Source: Haloquadratum walsbyi J07HQW2 (GTDB lineage: Archaea > Halobacteriota > Halobacteria > Halobacteriales > Haloferacaceae). From it: a stretch of 59,104 bases of DNA. The notes beneath the pieces are model-generated. The model searched no databases and had not been told where the DNA came from. It saw nothing but the letters and a program-made list of their open reading frames with translations. The translations under genes and the position numbers were made by a program. This document shows positions 34,352 to 43,594 of the stretch, piece by piece. The stretch is from assembly GCF_000415985.1 (NCBI RefSeq), contig NZ_KE356561.1, positions 51,490 through 110,593 on the forward strand, in the 5' to 3' direction. How positions within the stretch are numbered: the first letter of the stretch is position 1; the number at the start of each line of letters is the position of its first letter.

Positions 34352-34810
34352 TTAGGCAAGAGCAGAATTTTCTCCAGCCGAGAGTCCAGCAAGCTCCACA
34401 TCAAGATGAATCCGCTCGTATGGGACATACGGGCGTTTTGACTGGCCTTCGTCGATGATGAACAGAAGACCATGATCGGCGAGGAGGCTGACATCGTCGT
34501 GAACCGTGCGATAGTCTCGTTCAAGCTCGTTGGCTACTGCGGTAATGCTTTCAGCCGCACCGTCGATATCGATGAGGTACTGTAACAGTTCGATTCGGCG
34601 ATTTGTGAGGATTTTGCGTAGGTTGCCAACAGTAGCGAACGAGACCACAGCTGGTTGTGATTCCCCGTCAGCAATCTTCTCTCCGGCGTCAAGGGTGTCC
34701 TCTTGCATGGTCTCAAAGCTCTCAACAGTTACACGAAGGAGAGCTGGGTAAGGACGATCACGGGGATCGCTGTACTTGTCAGGCCAACCGTTGTCGATTG
34801 AATTAGTCAT
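34352..34810 (-). CDS. tumA: TumA-type winged-helix antitoxin/regulator
   Basis: This 152-residue protein has a winged helix in the C-terminal half: NRRIELLQYLIDIDGAAESI, then AVANELERDYRTVHDDVSLL and ADHGLLFI. The N-terminal SFETMQEDTLDAGEKIADGE is typical of the HVO_A0114-like proteins that act as TumA antitoxins. The start overlaps the end of the preceding tumE-like gene by eight bases (ATGACTAA). It would bind DNA and control the pair. Confidence 0.75.
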   Translation of the reverse strand: MTNSIDNGWPDKYSDPRDRPYPALLRVTVESFETMQEDTLDAGEKIADGESQPAVVSFATVGNLRKILTNRRIELLQYLIDIDGAAESITAVANELERDYRTVHDDVSLLADHGLLFIIDEGQSKRPYVPYERIHLDVELAGLSAGENSALA

Positions 34811-35076
34811 GGTCTGTGTTTTCGATGCTAGTTAGATGATTGACTTCTTGGAGAAATCGAGCAGCATGAGCAGTGATACTCTGGAAATTAATGTCGGAGT
34901 CCGTGCCGAAATTGATGTGTCGGTGGTGCCATCCGATGTCATCTGCATCATGTGCGTTGTCATATCGGAGTATGTCCCCAGTCTCCGGGGTAGTCTTCAT
35001 CCGGAACGGCAAATATCTCAACCCGACCACCGGGGACAGCACGGTTCAGCTCCAGCGCATCTACCATCTATTATGT
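34803..35076 (-). pseudogene. tumE: TumE-type toxin, probably frameshifted
   Basis: The C-terminal frame carries the TumE signature ILRYDNAHDADDIGWHHRHI and FQSITAHAARFLQEV. The natural start (MVDALELNRAVPGGRVEIFA) lies in another frame from 35076 and runs into a stop after about 35 codons. The current long frame from 35042 starts inside it. A frameshift around 34980-35010 is therefore likely. TumE proteins are toxins paired with TumA, so here the antitoxin seems intact while the toxin is broken. Confidence 0.6.
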
Positions 35077-35116
35077 GGTATGAGGTCATAAAACATAAAT
35101 TATTCGCTGGTCGGTC

Positions 35117-36021
35117 TCAGTCAAGAACCGTGAGGCCAGCATCATCGTAGATCTGCTTCAACTTACGAGGAGAGTAATCGAGGTAGTGTTTCTCCAAGAC
35201 AGATTCAGGAACTCGACCAGCAAAGGCATCGATGTAGCTTGAGTCGATGCCAAGGGTAGCCATCTCAGAGGCAAACCACCGGCGGAGTAGCTGTGGGGTG
35301 ATCTTCACACCAGACTCCTCGGAAGTCCTCTGGAACATCTTGAGTACAGCGGGTTTGCTCACCTGGAACAACCGATCATCACCATGTTTTCGGTGGGGTG
35401 GGGTTTGTATGCCGCAAACGCCGCTTCTGCCTCCTCGTTGTAGAAGGACACCCACGTTTGCTTGCTCTCAGATTCCTTGTCGGGGATCAGCATCCGATCC
35501 TCTTCAGTGATATCATTCAGTGTGAGCTGCACCAACTCAGCGGATCGTAACCCCGAGGTCGCATACATCAGGAAGACCGCCTGATATCGGCGGGTATCGA
35601 TAGCGTCGTAGAACGTCTGTAACTCATCTTTGGTCGGGACAGACGTTGGATTCGGGCTGATATTTGGGATCTTGAAGCTGCTGGCAGCCTCGGTATCGAC
35701 GAACTCACGGAAGAAAACCCGGGCGGCAGAAAGGATGTTCTTGTGTTTAGCATCGCTGATTGGCTGCTCTGATTCAATATACGCGATAATATCCATTTCC
35801 CTGATAGCTGCAGGTGGTTTCTCAGCATGACGAAGCAGTCGACCAACGTATCGGGTATGCTGATCGAGCGTCGATTGACTCCGGTTAAGAACCGTTTTGC
35901 CGTACTGTTCATAGTCAGCAATGATCTTATCAACGGAGGCATCAGCATACTCTCGTGACGGCTCCGACGCTTGCTGCTCACGGTCGTCATCGATGGGTGA
36001 GTCTGACGCAGACAATGACAA
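35117..36021 (-). pseudogene. Tyrosine recombinase (integrase), frameshifted
   Basis: The N-terminal frame from 36021 (YADASVDKIIADYEQYGKTV, a SAM-like core-binding domain) continues into the catalytic domain with the first arginine in YATSGLRSAELVQLTLNDI. Translation breaks near 35390. The C-terminal part is in another frame (GVKITPQLLRRWFASEMATL, then LEKHYLDYSPRKLKQIYDDA), with the second arginine box and the nucleophilic tyrosine. The usual His of HxLR is Leu. The gene once supported integration of a plasmid or provirus. Single-frameshift inactivation looks recent. Confidence 0.8.
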
Positions 36022-36048
36022 AACAACCTCTTCATCGCTGGTGAGAGC

Positions 36049-36162
36049 TTAAACGTACTGTCTCAAAGCCCTCTCGCTGACACCTGAGATATTTAATCCC
36101 AGCTCTTTGGCTTCAGAGTGGATATCTGGATCGAGCGTGATATTGACTCGCTTTTTTGCCAT
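36049..36162 (-). CDS. Small ribbon-helix-helix protein next to integrase
   Basis: This 37-residue protein MAKKRVNITLDPDIHSEAKE ends LGLNISGVSERALRQYV. It is a CcdA-type ribbon-helix-helix with the beta strand RVNITL and two helices. Such short RHH genes commonly lie directly before haloarchaeal integrase genes and may control them. It ends 27 bases before the integrase start. Confidence 0.7.
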   Translation of the reverse strand: MAKKRVNITLDPDIHSEAKELGLNISGVSERALRQYV

Positions 36163-36467
36163 CAGACTCACCGGTCACTCTACTTTATGCACATATTGCA
36201 CATTTTATTTTCGGTTAACCGCATGATCATCGGGAATTAAGACCGAAAGTGGAGTACATATGTTCTCCGGACGAAGGAATAAATATATGTGAGTCAGTGT
36301 GTGCCACCAGTGGTCGCATGGGTCACAAGACGGTCATCTAAGAGTATTCAACCATCCAACTAGATCTATCGACAGCACACCAGTTTCCAACTAAATATTT
36401 ACAGCGGAAATGTGGTGTGAACCGTAATCGAGTTTCCCTGTTTGAAATGATGGTCAAGAAACGCAAG
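36163..36467. other. Intergenic upstream of the integrase module
   Basis: Low-GC and noncoding, with TATA-like patches (gcacattttattttcgg, about 36197-36213). No tRNA or obvious attachment duplication was recognised. Confidence 0.4.
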
Positions 36468-36806
36468 TTACCGGTCAGCAGCCAGCATTTCAAGCCACAT
36501 AGATAGTTTAGTAAACTCTACAGCCATGCCAGTGACATCTACCCTATAGGTACATTTCCTGGATATTTCGCGTCGAATACCGTGCTCGTTGAACGCATAG
36601 TCCATTTTCTGCTCAACTTCGCGAATTTCAGACATTTCTTCGACCGGTGGTTCGACAGTTTTCTCAACGATGTACGTCACTACATAGTTGGCTAGTTCGT
36701 ATCCCTGTTGAAATCGTACAAAACAGTTTTGATGGGTCTCTCCATTACTAAGAGTATCAGCAATCGCTAACAGTGCCTCAAATCGTTCAGGATTGTCTAT
36801 TGCCAT
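36468..36806 (-). CDS. Hypothetical protein
   Basis: This 112-residue, mainly helical protein reads NPERFEALLAIADTLSNGET, FQQGYELANYVVTYIVEKT, then IRREISRKCTYRVDVTGMAV. No family was recognised. It stands alone between noncoding stretches. Confidence 0.5.
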   Translation of the reverse strand: MAIDNPERFEALLAIADTLSNGETHQNCFVRFQQGYELANYVVTYIVEKTVEPPVEEMSEIREVEQKMDYAFNEHGIRREISRKCTYRVDVTGMAVEFTKLSMWLEMLAADR

Positions 36807-37015
36807 TGCTGGTCCAATCTCTCTGGATCTGGATATTCGTTGTGATATGTACTGTCCGTCGCTCGTCAGCTAACTCTCCACAGAGGAGGCATCTTCCCAG
36901 TCACTCACTGGCTGTTACCATCGAGTAATGAGCAGTTTGGGTATGCGTGTACTCTTATCAGACTGGTGATATTACAGCGGTGATACTACATATCAGTAGA
37001 ATAATAGTGGAAAAG

Positions 37016-37402
37016 ATGGTACAAGAAACAGTTCGATACTCCGATTCGATTGTTGAATCCGTCGAAGAAATGGTAGATGAAGGCATATTTGATGATAAGT
37101 CGAAATTCTACCGATTTGCGACAGAATCACTATTAGAACAATTAAAGCCAGACTACGACCCAGAGATGCTCAACTACGATGATTTTTCCGAAGCCACTCA
37201 GCGAAATGCGGAGACATACACTGCTGACCAGTCAGCGAAGAGTCCGTTTTACCAATCTGCGATTGCTGTCCGTCGGCACGCTCGACGCGGGGAAATTAAG
37301 ACTGCTGAGGAATATATTGATACGCAGTATCCGTCGGGACAAGGCGAATATTTGCTCCTTGAGGCGTTGTTAGATTACTATAGCGGGGCTGACGAGGGAT
37401 AA
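37016..37402 (+). CDS. CopG/ribbon-helix-helix-type regulator
   Basis: This 128-residue protein runs from the ATG at 37016. Its N-terminus VQETVRYSDSIVESVEEMVD, followed by GIFDDKSKFYRFATESLLEQ, has the strand-helix-helix form of archaeal CopG regulators. A helical C-terminal extension (SAIAVRRHARRGEIKTAEEY, ALLDYYSGADEG) follows. The frame is open upstream to 36947, but that part is not protein-like. The target is unknown. Confidence 0.65.
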   Translation: MVQETVRYSDSIVESVEEMVDEGIFDDKSKFYRFATESLLEQLKPDYDPEMLNYDDFSEATQRNAETYTADQSAKSPFYQSAIAVRRHARRGEIKTAEEYIDTQYPSGQGEYLLLEALLDYYSGADEG

Positions 37403-37568
37403 ATAACTGATACTATTCGGCTTCAGTTCAAATATGTCAAAATATTACTATGTCTGCAATGAAAACCATTTCCGATCTTCTCACTGAGAGAGTGGCACAC
37501 GCCATCCAACGTCGGGGGTGTCTCGAGTCCCTCACAATCTCAGGATCAAAACCCCAAGAAATGCAGTC

Positions 37569-38036
37569 TCATACCTGCTCTAGTTCTTGACACGTACGAT
37601 TGTCCCTGTAATGGTCACTGAACGATTCTTCTACCGTGCCACCACAGGATGGACACGTGCCAGCCAGCTTCTGTCGGAGTATTGATAACCCAACGTCTAG
37701 ATCACGAGCTTCTGCTCCCCAGATATTATCAGCCACATATACCGTCGTTCCCTCGATGCCTTGCAGATGTCCTGCCAAGCCAATCGTTGCCATCACATCA
37801 AACGGGAGTAAGTGTGGTTCTGCATCGCCAATATCGATCATCACCTTGTCAGCAGTCGTCACATCAAGATACTCCTCTCTCGAATCTGCGTCACCAGTAT
37901 GGACTGTGATATGTAGTTGTGCTACTTCTGAGGCGGACGGCAAGTGTGCAACGTACACCTCAGCGATATAATCAACTCGGTCACATATGTTCTCAAATAA
38001 CGATTCAATATCAATGGTTTCAGTTTTCTGCGTCAT
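37569..38036 (-). CDS. Hypothetical protein with C-terminal CxxC motif
   Basis: From an ATG at 38036 the protein has 155 residues. The main part is alpha/beta (VAQLHITVHTGDADSREEYL, TVYVADNIWGAEARDLDVGL). The C-terminus carries GTCPSCGGTVEESF and a later Cys (RTCQELEQ), which may bind zinc. No family was recognised. Confidence 0.55.
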   Translation of the reverse strand: MTQKTETIDIESLFENICDRVDYIAEVYVAHLPSASEVAQLHITVHTGDADSREEYLDVTTADKVMIDIGDAEPHLLPFDVMATIGLAGHLQGIEGTTVYVADNIWGAEARDLDVGLSILRQKLAGTCPSCGGTVEESFSDHYRDNRTCQELEQV

Positions 38037-38051
38037 TGCCAGCAGAAACAC

Positions 38052-38521
38052 AGGAAGATTCCATCATAAAACTATCTCCTATTTTGGATGACCATCATAT
38101 AACGAGAGACTGAATCCTGAATATGCGCTGATCAGGGTATTTCTAGCTTACTACTCCAGCGTCGATAATCATATATGTTGACCCACAACAGACGGTATGA
38201 ACCGTCAGTCAGGATTTGCTCTGTCGATGTTCATTGTCAGCCTCTCGATGGGGCAGACGGCTCTAACCGAATCGGGGCTTGTCCTTGAGATAGCTCACAC
38301 CTATGTAGTCTGGTGTGAATAACTTGTCATACTGAAAGCAATTTACTGAATTAACTCAACTATCTTTCTACTCAGTAATTGGTGTCACCTGTGCATTGTC
38401 TCAAGAATCTTTGAACAATTGAATCCACGGTGGAGTATTAATTAGATTTGTTATACTATATTACACTCTGAACGGTAGATAGATTTATTTGTATTTATTA
38501 TATGTATGAACTATATTAATT
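38052..38521. other. Intergenic upstream of the pilB-like gene
   Basis: 470 bases with no convincing gene. The last 60 bases are very AT-rich (gatttatttgtatttattatat, about 38483-38504) and probably hold the TATA element of the pilB-pilC operon. Confidence 0.5.
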
Positions 38522-40531
38522 ATGTCTCAGAGTACTAGCGATGTTTTTGATGACGTTCAAATAAATTCAGAGACAATATCTTCAACGCAATTTGAAGATA
38601 TGACTGTTGTTGAAGAGTATGACGTGAATAAATATTCTTATGTAACGATTCTCAAATCCGATCTGAATAATGAATATCTATACCGAGTGTGTGAACCAGA
38701 ATTAACAGATTTTGAGGAATTAATTCGATCAGAAGTGGCAAGTAAACTCGTTGATGCATTGAAATATCATGATTTCTTGCAGATTGATCAAGATCTGCTT
38801 CCAAATGTCATCAGACAAAAAGCATACAATATTTTGTCTACATATGTTGTAACTAACAACCGAATAGTTGATTCTGTTCGATCATTGTTCGGAAGAGATT
38901 CAGTAACAATGCTAGGTGAAACTGAAATCGAAAATATTCTGTATTATATTGTTCGTGATTTCTCATATTATGGAAAACTTACCCCACTGATGGAAGATCC
39001 GAATATTGAAGATATATCATGCAATGCATCAAACATTCCACTATTTATTTATCACTCAGAGTATCAAGACCTGATGACCAATGTTGTGTATGATGGTAAT
39101 GAGCTCGATCAGTTCGTTCGAACATTAGCACAGTATGCTGAAAAACATATTTCCATCTCTGATCCATTGCTTGAGGGAGCACTCCCTGACGGGTCTCGAC
39201 TGCAAGCAACATTGTCTGATGAAGTAACTGGTGATGGTAGTAACTTCACAATTCGACAGTTCTCAGATACTCCATTCACGCCAGTTGACTTGATCAAAAC
39301 AAACACCTTCTCACTGGAACAAATGGCATATCTGTGGCTTGCAATTGAAAATAATAAGTCACTGATTTTCTCTGGTGGAACCGCAAGTGGCAAAACAACT
39401 TCGATGAATGCAATTTCATTGTTCATTCCGCCAAGATCAAAAACAATTACAATTGAAGATACGCGTGAGATTTCACTTCGACACAATAACTGGGTAAAAT
39501 CGATTACTCGTGATTCATTTGGCAGCGAGAATGTTGGAGAAATTAATATGTACACGTTACTTGAGTCAGCATTGCGTCAACGACCAGAATATTTGATTGT
39601 TGGTGAGATTCGTGGTGAAGAAGCAATAACATTATTTCAGGCGATGAGCACCGGTCACACCACTTACTCTACAATGCACGCAGATTCTGTTTCTTCAGCG
39701 ATTTACCGGCTTGAAAACGCGCCAATCAATGTCCCTCGTCAAATGATGAGTTCATTAGACATCATGTGCGTTCAGACACAGACCCACATTGGAAATACAA
39801 GAGTTCGACGAAATAAAGTATTAGCTGAAATTGGTAATGTCGACGCAGAAAATAATACATTACAAACAAAGAATATTTTCGAATGGACTGCAGAATCTGA
39901 CTCATTTAAACAATATAGTGATTCAGACTTGCTCAAACAGATCCAATCTCAGCGAGCCTGGTCAGATACTGAATTACAATGGCAACTTGATGCTCGAAAG
40001 GAGCTATTAGAATACTTAGTAACTAATGATATTACTGACTATGAGACGGCATCCGACTTAATTCGAGCGTTTATTCTTGATATTGAGGGAATCTATGAAT
40101 TAATCATAACAGATCAACTTGACGATGAAACGAGTAATTTTACTAATACCAAAGAGCTAATCACACAATCACGTGAGAATAACGCTACTGAGAAACCTGA
40201 CGAGGAGGACACAAACAGCATATACAATACAATGTTTTCATCCATTCGCAAAGCCTTAGGACAAGACACAAAATTAGAGTATAATACGCTTTCATATGAG
40301 GATCCATTACAAAATCCACTAATCCCCGATCCTGATAAAGCCAAACTTGATCCAGTTAGTTCAAATAACGACATAAGGTCAGAACAATTGACCGATAAGA
40401 ATCAATCTACAGCTGTATCAGAGACAGATTCTGATCAGACAACACAGGATAACAACTCAACTGAAATTGATACAAAAATACTACTAGAATTACTTAGACA
40501 AGGGGTTAAACGATCAAAAAACAGCAAATGA
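38522..40531 (+). CDS. pilB: Type IV pilus assembly ATPase (PilB/GspE/VirB11 type)
   Basis: This 669-residue cytoplasmic ATPase powers pilus or archaellum-like assembly. A FlaI/GspE-type N-terminal domain (YGKLTPLMEDPNIEDISCNA, PLFIYHSEYQDLMTN) is followed by Walker A near residues 284-293 (GGTASGKTTSMN), the Asp box (TIEDTREISLRHNNW), and Walker B near 356 (EYLIVGEIRGEEA). The His box (MSTGHTTYSTMHAD) is also there. The C-terminal 200 residues add an acidic Asn/Asp-rich tail. The stop overlaps the start of the pilC-like gene by four bases (ATGA). Pilin-like genes lie 10-15 kb to the left rather than alongside. Confidence 0.9.
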   Translation: MSQSTSDVFDDVQINSETISSTQFEDMTVVEEYDVNKYSYVTILKSDLNNEYLYRVCEPELTDFEELIRSEVASKLVDALKYHDFLQIDQDLLPNVIRQKAYNILSTYVVTNNRIVDSVRSLFGRDSVTMLGETEIENILYYIVRDFSYYGKLTPLMEDPNIEDISCNASNIPLFIYHSEYQDLMTNVVYDGNELDQFVRTLAQYAEKHISISDPLLEGALPDGSRLQATLSDEVTGDGSNFTIRQFSDTPFTPVDLIKTNTFSLEQMAYLWLAIENNKSLIFSGGTASGKTTSMNAISLFIPPRSKTITIEDTREISLRHNNWVKSITRDSFGSENVGEINMYTLLESALRQRPEYLIVGEIRGEEAITLFQAMSTGHTTYSTMHADSVSSAIYRLENAPINVPRQMMSSLDIMCVQTQTHIGNTRVRRNKVLAEIGNVDAENNTLQTKNIFEWTAESDSFKQYSDSDLLKQIQSQRAWSDTELQWQLDARKELLEYLVTNDITDYETASDLIRAFILDIEGIYELIITDQLDDETSNFTNTKELITQSRENNATEKPDEEDTNSIYNTMFSSIRKALGQDTKLEYNTLSYEDPLQNPLIPDPDKAKLDPVSSNNDIRSEQLTDKNQSTAVSETDSDQTTQDNNSTEIDTKILLELLRQGVKRSKNSK

Positions 40532-42552
40532 AGTCACAACTCAAAAAGACACAACAACTCAATGACACACTAACCGATCTAAGCTTTACTCAGTCACTTT
40601 TAGAGGCAAGTATTGATAAACATGCGTATGCGCTGTTTGGACAACTATTTATTGGGAATAAAGACTCATATAGTGATTTCCAAAGAAAACTTAATCAAGC
40701 ACGGATTCCGCTGAGCCACGATGTCTATCTGTCTCGAGTTTTATTCTATAGTATTTTTAGCCTGATCGTTGGGACTCTGTTATCAATTACCGTTCCATTG
40801 ATCATACAAAATTATGCTGTGTACTTATTTGAAGGGATCTCCGGCATGGAGACAGTATCGACTGCCGTATCAATAAAACCAGTTGTTGTGGTTGGGTTAA
40901 TTTCGTTTCTCATATTTGGTTTAGGTGGATTTATGACTACCTTTTTAGGCTTCATTCTCTACCCCGTGTACATCGCAAACGAGCGAAAGCGAAAAATAAA
41001 TATTAATCTCCCATTTGCGACGACATTCATGTATGCAATGTCTCGTGGCGGTGTTACCATTATAGATGTTATTAAGACTGTAGCAGAAGCAGAAGACACC
41101 TATGGACAGGTTTCTGTTGAATTTCAAGGGATTGCAAACAGCACTCATTACTCAACAAATGACCTGCGTAGCGCTATTAAAAACGAAATAGACATCACCC
41201 CGTCTGCAAAGTTGAGTGAGTTCCTTGAAGATCTGATTAATATCATTGATACTGGATCAGACATGGATACGTTCTTTTTGAATAGATCAGAAACGTATAT
41301 TGAAGAATCCAAAGAAGAACAAAAACAAATCCTCGATCAGCTTGAAGTAATGAGTGAAGTATATATTGTACTGTTCGTCGCATCACCTATCTTTGTCTTA
41401 GTGATTAATGTCGTAATGCTCTTTCTTGGAGCATCAAATGCCAATATCCTATATGCACTAGCATATTTGGTAATTCCACTCGGTGGAGGAGTTTTCATCG
41501 CAATTGTTTGGATTATCTCTGAATCTCAAACAGAATCTGTCTCAAAACTAGATAATACAGATGACCATATTTTCATAGAAAATTCATACGACTTAGAGGC
41601 TGCTAACGCGGATGAACGATACAGTCAATACAGAAAACAGAAGCTACGAAAATGGCTCAAACAAGGGTTAGTCGATTCATATAAAATAATCATTGAGCGT
41701 CCGGTATACACATTTATTTTTACAATTCCAGCAGCAATTGTTGCTGTAGTATTTTTACAAGAGAATACGATTGCTGAATTAACTCACTCAGCATTCATCC
41801 AAAATCCAGAGACGAACTCGTTGTACTTACTGTACATTCCAGGTCTCATCGCAATGATACCTTTTGTTATTCTCTATGAGCTGCAACAACGCAACAAGAG
41901 AGTGGTTCTTCGACGTATCCCTGAAGCATTTAGCACCGCTGCTGAGGCAAATAGTCGAGGATTAATGCTTAGTGACTCATTTGACGTCGTAGCAAACAAT
42001 TCAACAGACTATCTTTCCTCAAAATTGCAGGTAGCTATCAATGAGAGTCGATGGACAAACTCATTTGAAAGAGCGCTTATTCGATTCGCTAATGACATTG
42101 AAGTCTCTCGACTTTCACGAACAATCAAACTTGTCACAAAAGCAAACAAACTGACCGGAGACATTCAAGCCGTGCTTGAGATAGCTGCTAAAGATCTAAA
42201 ACTCATGGCTGAATTAGATGCTGAACGAGTGAAACAATCATATATGCAGATTGTTGTGATCTTTGTCTCATACTTCATTTCAGTTTGCATCATTGTCTCC
42301 CTTGAAATAATGTTTATCCAAATGCTTGGAGATTCAGCGTTTCAAACAGGGAGTGGCGAGCTAGATACGCTTGGAGGGATAAACACTGGAATACGTCAAG
42401 AGATTAATCTTATATTGCTACATATAGCAATGGCTCTTGGAGTAACCTCAGGAATTGTCGGATCAACAATGGCGAACAATGACCCCCTCAAGGGTATCAA
42501 GTTTGCACTCATTCTCTCGGGAATAGGGCTATTTGCATTCTTGATTGTTTAG
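40528..42552 (+). CDS. pilC: Type IV pilus assembly membrane protein (PilC/TadC/FlaJ type)
   Basis: This 674-residue polytopic membrane protein has two GspF-like halves. Transmembrane helices occur near 65-85 (VLFYSIFSLIVGTLLSITVP), 120-140, 280-320 and 395-415, and in the last 60 residues (LHIAMALGVTSGIVGSTMAN). Cytoplasmic GspF domains contain PFATTFMYAMSRGGVTIIDV and EAFSTAAEANSRGLMLSD. It forms the membrane platform for the PilB ATPase. Length and organisation match haloarchaeal PilC proteins. Translation is coupled to pilB through ATGA. Confidence 0.88.
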   Translation: MKSQLKKTQQLNDTLTDLSFTQSLLEASIDKHAYALFGQLFIGNKDSYSDFQRKLNQARIPLSHDVYLSRVLFYSIFSLIVGTLLSITVPLIIQNYAVYLFEGISGMETVSTAVSIKPVVVVGLISFLIFGLGGFMTTFLGFILYPVYIANERKRKININLPFATTFMYAMSRGGVTIIDVIKTVAEAEDTYGQVSVEFQGIANSTHYSTNDLRSAIKNEIDITPSAKLSEFLEDLINIIDTGSDMDTFFLNRSETYIEESKEEQKQILDQLEVMSEVYIVLFVASPIFVLVINVVMLFLGASNANILYALAYLVIPLGGGVFIAIVWIISESQTESVSKLDNTDDHIFIENSYDLEAANADERYSQYRKQKLRKWLKQGLVDSYKIIIERPVYTFIFTIPAAIVAVVFLQENTIAELTHSAFIQNPETNSLYLLYIPGLIAMIPFVILYELQQRNKRVVLRRIPEAFSTAAEANSRGLMLSDSFDVVANNSTDYLSSKLQVAINESRWTNSFERALIRFANDIEVSRLSRTIKLVTKANKLTGDIQAVLEIAAKDLKLMAELDAERVKQSYMQIVVIFVSYFISVCIIVSLEIMFIQMLGDSAFQTGSGELDTLGGINTGIRQEINLILLHIAMALGVTSGIVGSTMANNDPLKGIKFALILSGIGLFAFLIV

Positions 42553-42728
42553 TAGTCAAATATCTTATATATAGTATCAAAGTAGAATACAATGGATAGA
42601 ATAATCTCACCCGATGAGTCAGATTCTGCAAACCCTTCTGAAATCTCTAACAGTCGATCAATGATTGGTATTTTGATCCAACGTCTGTGCATTGAATTCA
42701 CCTGATAGTTTGCCTACGTCTGCATCTA

Positions 42729-43211
42729 TCAACTGTCTCTCTCCATATCACTGATCCGATTGACACGCCGTTTAAATTCATCATCATCGATTTCACCGGA
42801 TGCATATCGTTTACGAAGCGTCATCAGGGGGTCATCATCTGATTGTGTTTCATCTGTGTTTACATTAGTCGCGAATGTCGTTGTCTGATATATTATCATC
42901 AAGGAGGCGACAACAACAGTGCCAATAAGCCCTGAAATGGCAAGTAACAAACTGCTAAGCGGTCCCCGATGAGCCGCCGCTCTGTGTGGACCAGCGTTTG
43001 CTGGTGCATTTGCCTCTGGTGGTGGTCCAGCACCGACAGGAGGGCCTCTAGTTTGAAATAACTCTATTAGTGGCTCAATGAACAATGTGGTCGTCATGAA
43101 TAGTAGCGTTCCAATGGCGATTCCCCCAGCAAGTGTCAGGGCAAGCGTCTGCTGACCTGATAGAGAACCAAGGCGTTGGACAACTGTATTGTCCATGATA
43201 AAATTAGACAA
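42729..43211 (-). CDS. SHOCT-domain membrane protein
   Basis: This 160-residue protein has two transmembrane segments (LALTLAGGIAIGTLLFMTTT, LLAISGLIGTVVVASLMIIY) separated by a Pro/Ala/Gly-rich loop (GPPPEANAPANAGP). The C-terminal SHOCT motif is DDPLMTLRKRYASGEIDDDE followed by FKRRVNRI. SHOCT domains mediate oligomer contacts in many archaeal membrane proteins. It converges with the pilBC operon. A functional link to pili is not shown. Confidence 0.8.
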   Translation of the reverse strand: MSNFIMDNTVVQRLGSLSGQQTLALTLAGGIAIGTLLFMTTTLFIEPLIELFQTRGPPVGAGPPPEANAPANAGPHRAAAHRGPLSSLLLAISGLIGTVVVASLMIIYQTTTFATNVNTDETQSDDDPLMTLRKRYASGEIDDDEFKRRVNRISDMERDS

Positions 43212-43440
43212 TGGATGCTTCTAAGATTTCGAGATATGGTAGATAATCAGTGGCAACGTTCAGCAGCTGTATGTGAAATATGAGGACGATACAAGGGCGA
43301 ACGAAAAAATAACTGGAACAGATAGATGTGTAGATCTTGCTGTAACGGATTCTGATCGACCTGAGACTCCTACGCCACTTCCAATCGCTGTTGACTCACC
43401 AAACGGTGGAGAATCTGTTTACGGAGAATCGAGGAGAAAG

Positions 43441-43459
43441 CCTCGCGCTTCAGCGCGGG
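43441..43459. repeat. Left hairpin of the 43.4-45.0 kb tnpB element
   Basis: cctcgcgc ttca gcgcggg is the same hairpin sequence as at 44932-44951 after tnpB. A 63-codon frame ahead of it (43273-43464) ends in the hairpin and may be the tail of an older element. Confidence 0.55.
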
Positions 43460-43594
43460 AATGAATCCGACGAACCCTCCACAGTCCACAGTCCACCGCC
43501 TGATAACACGGCAGGATATTCCACGCTGTGGCAATACCCATCCCATACCATTAACTAGGAATACTGTCAGAACGATAGATACGATACGATACGT

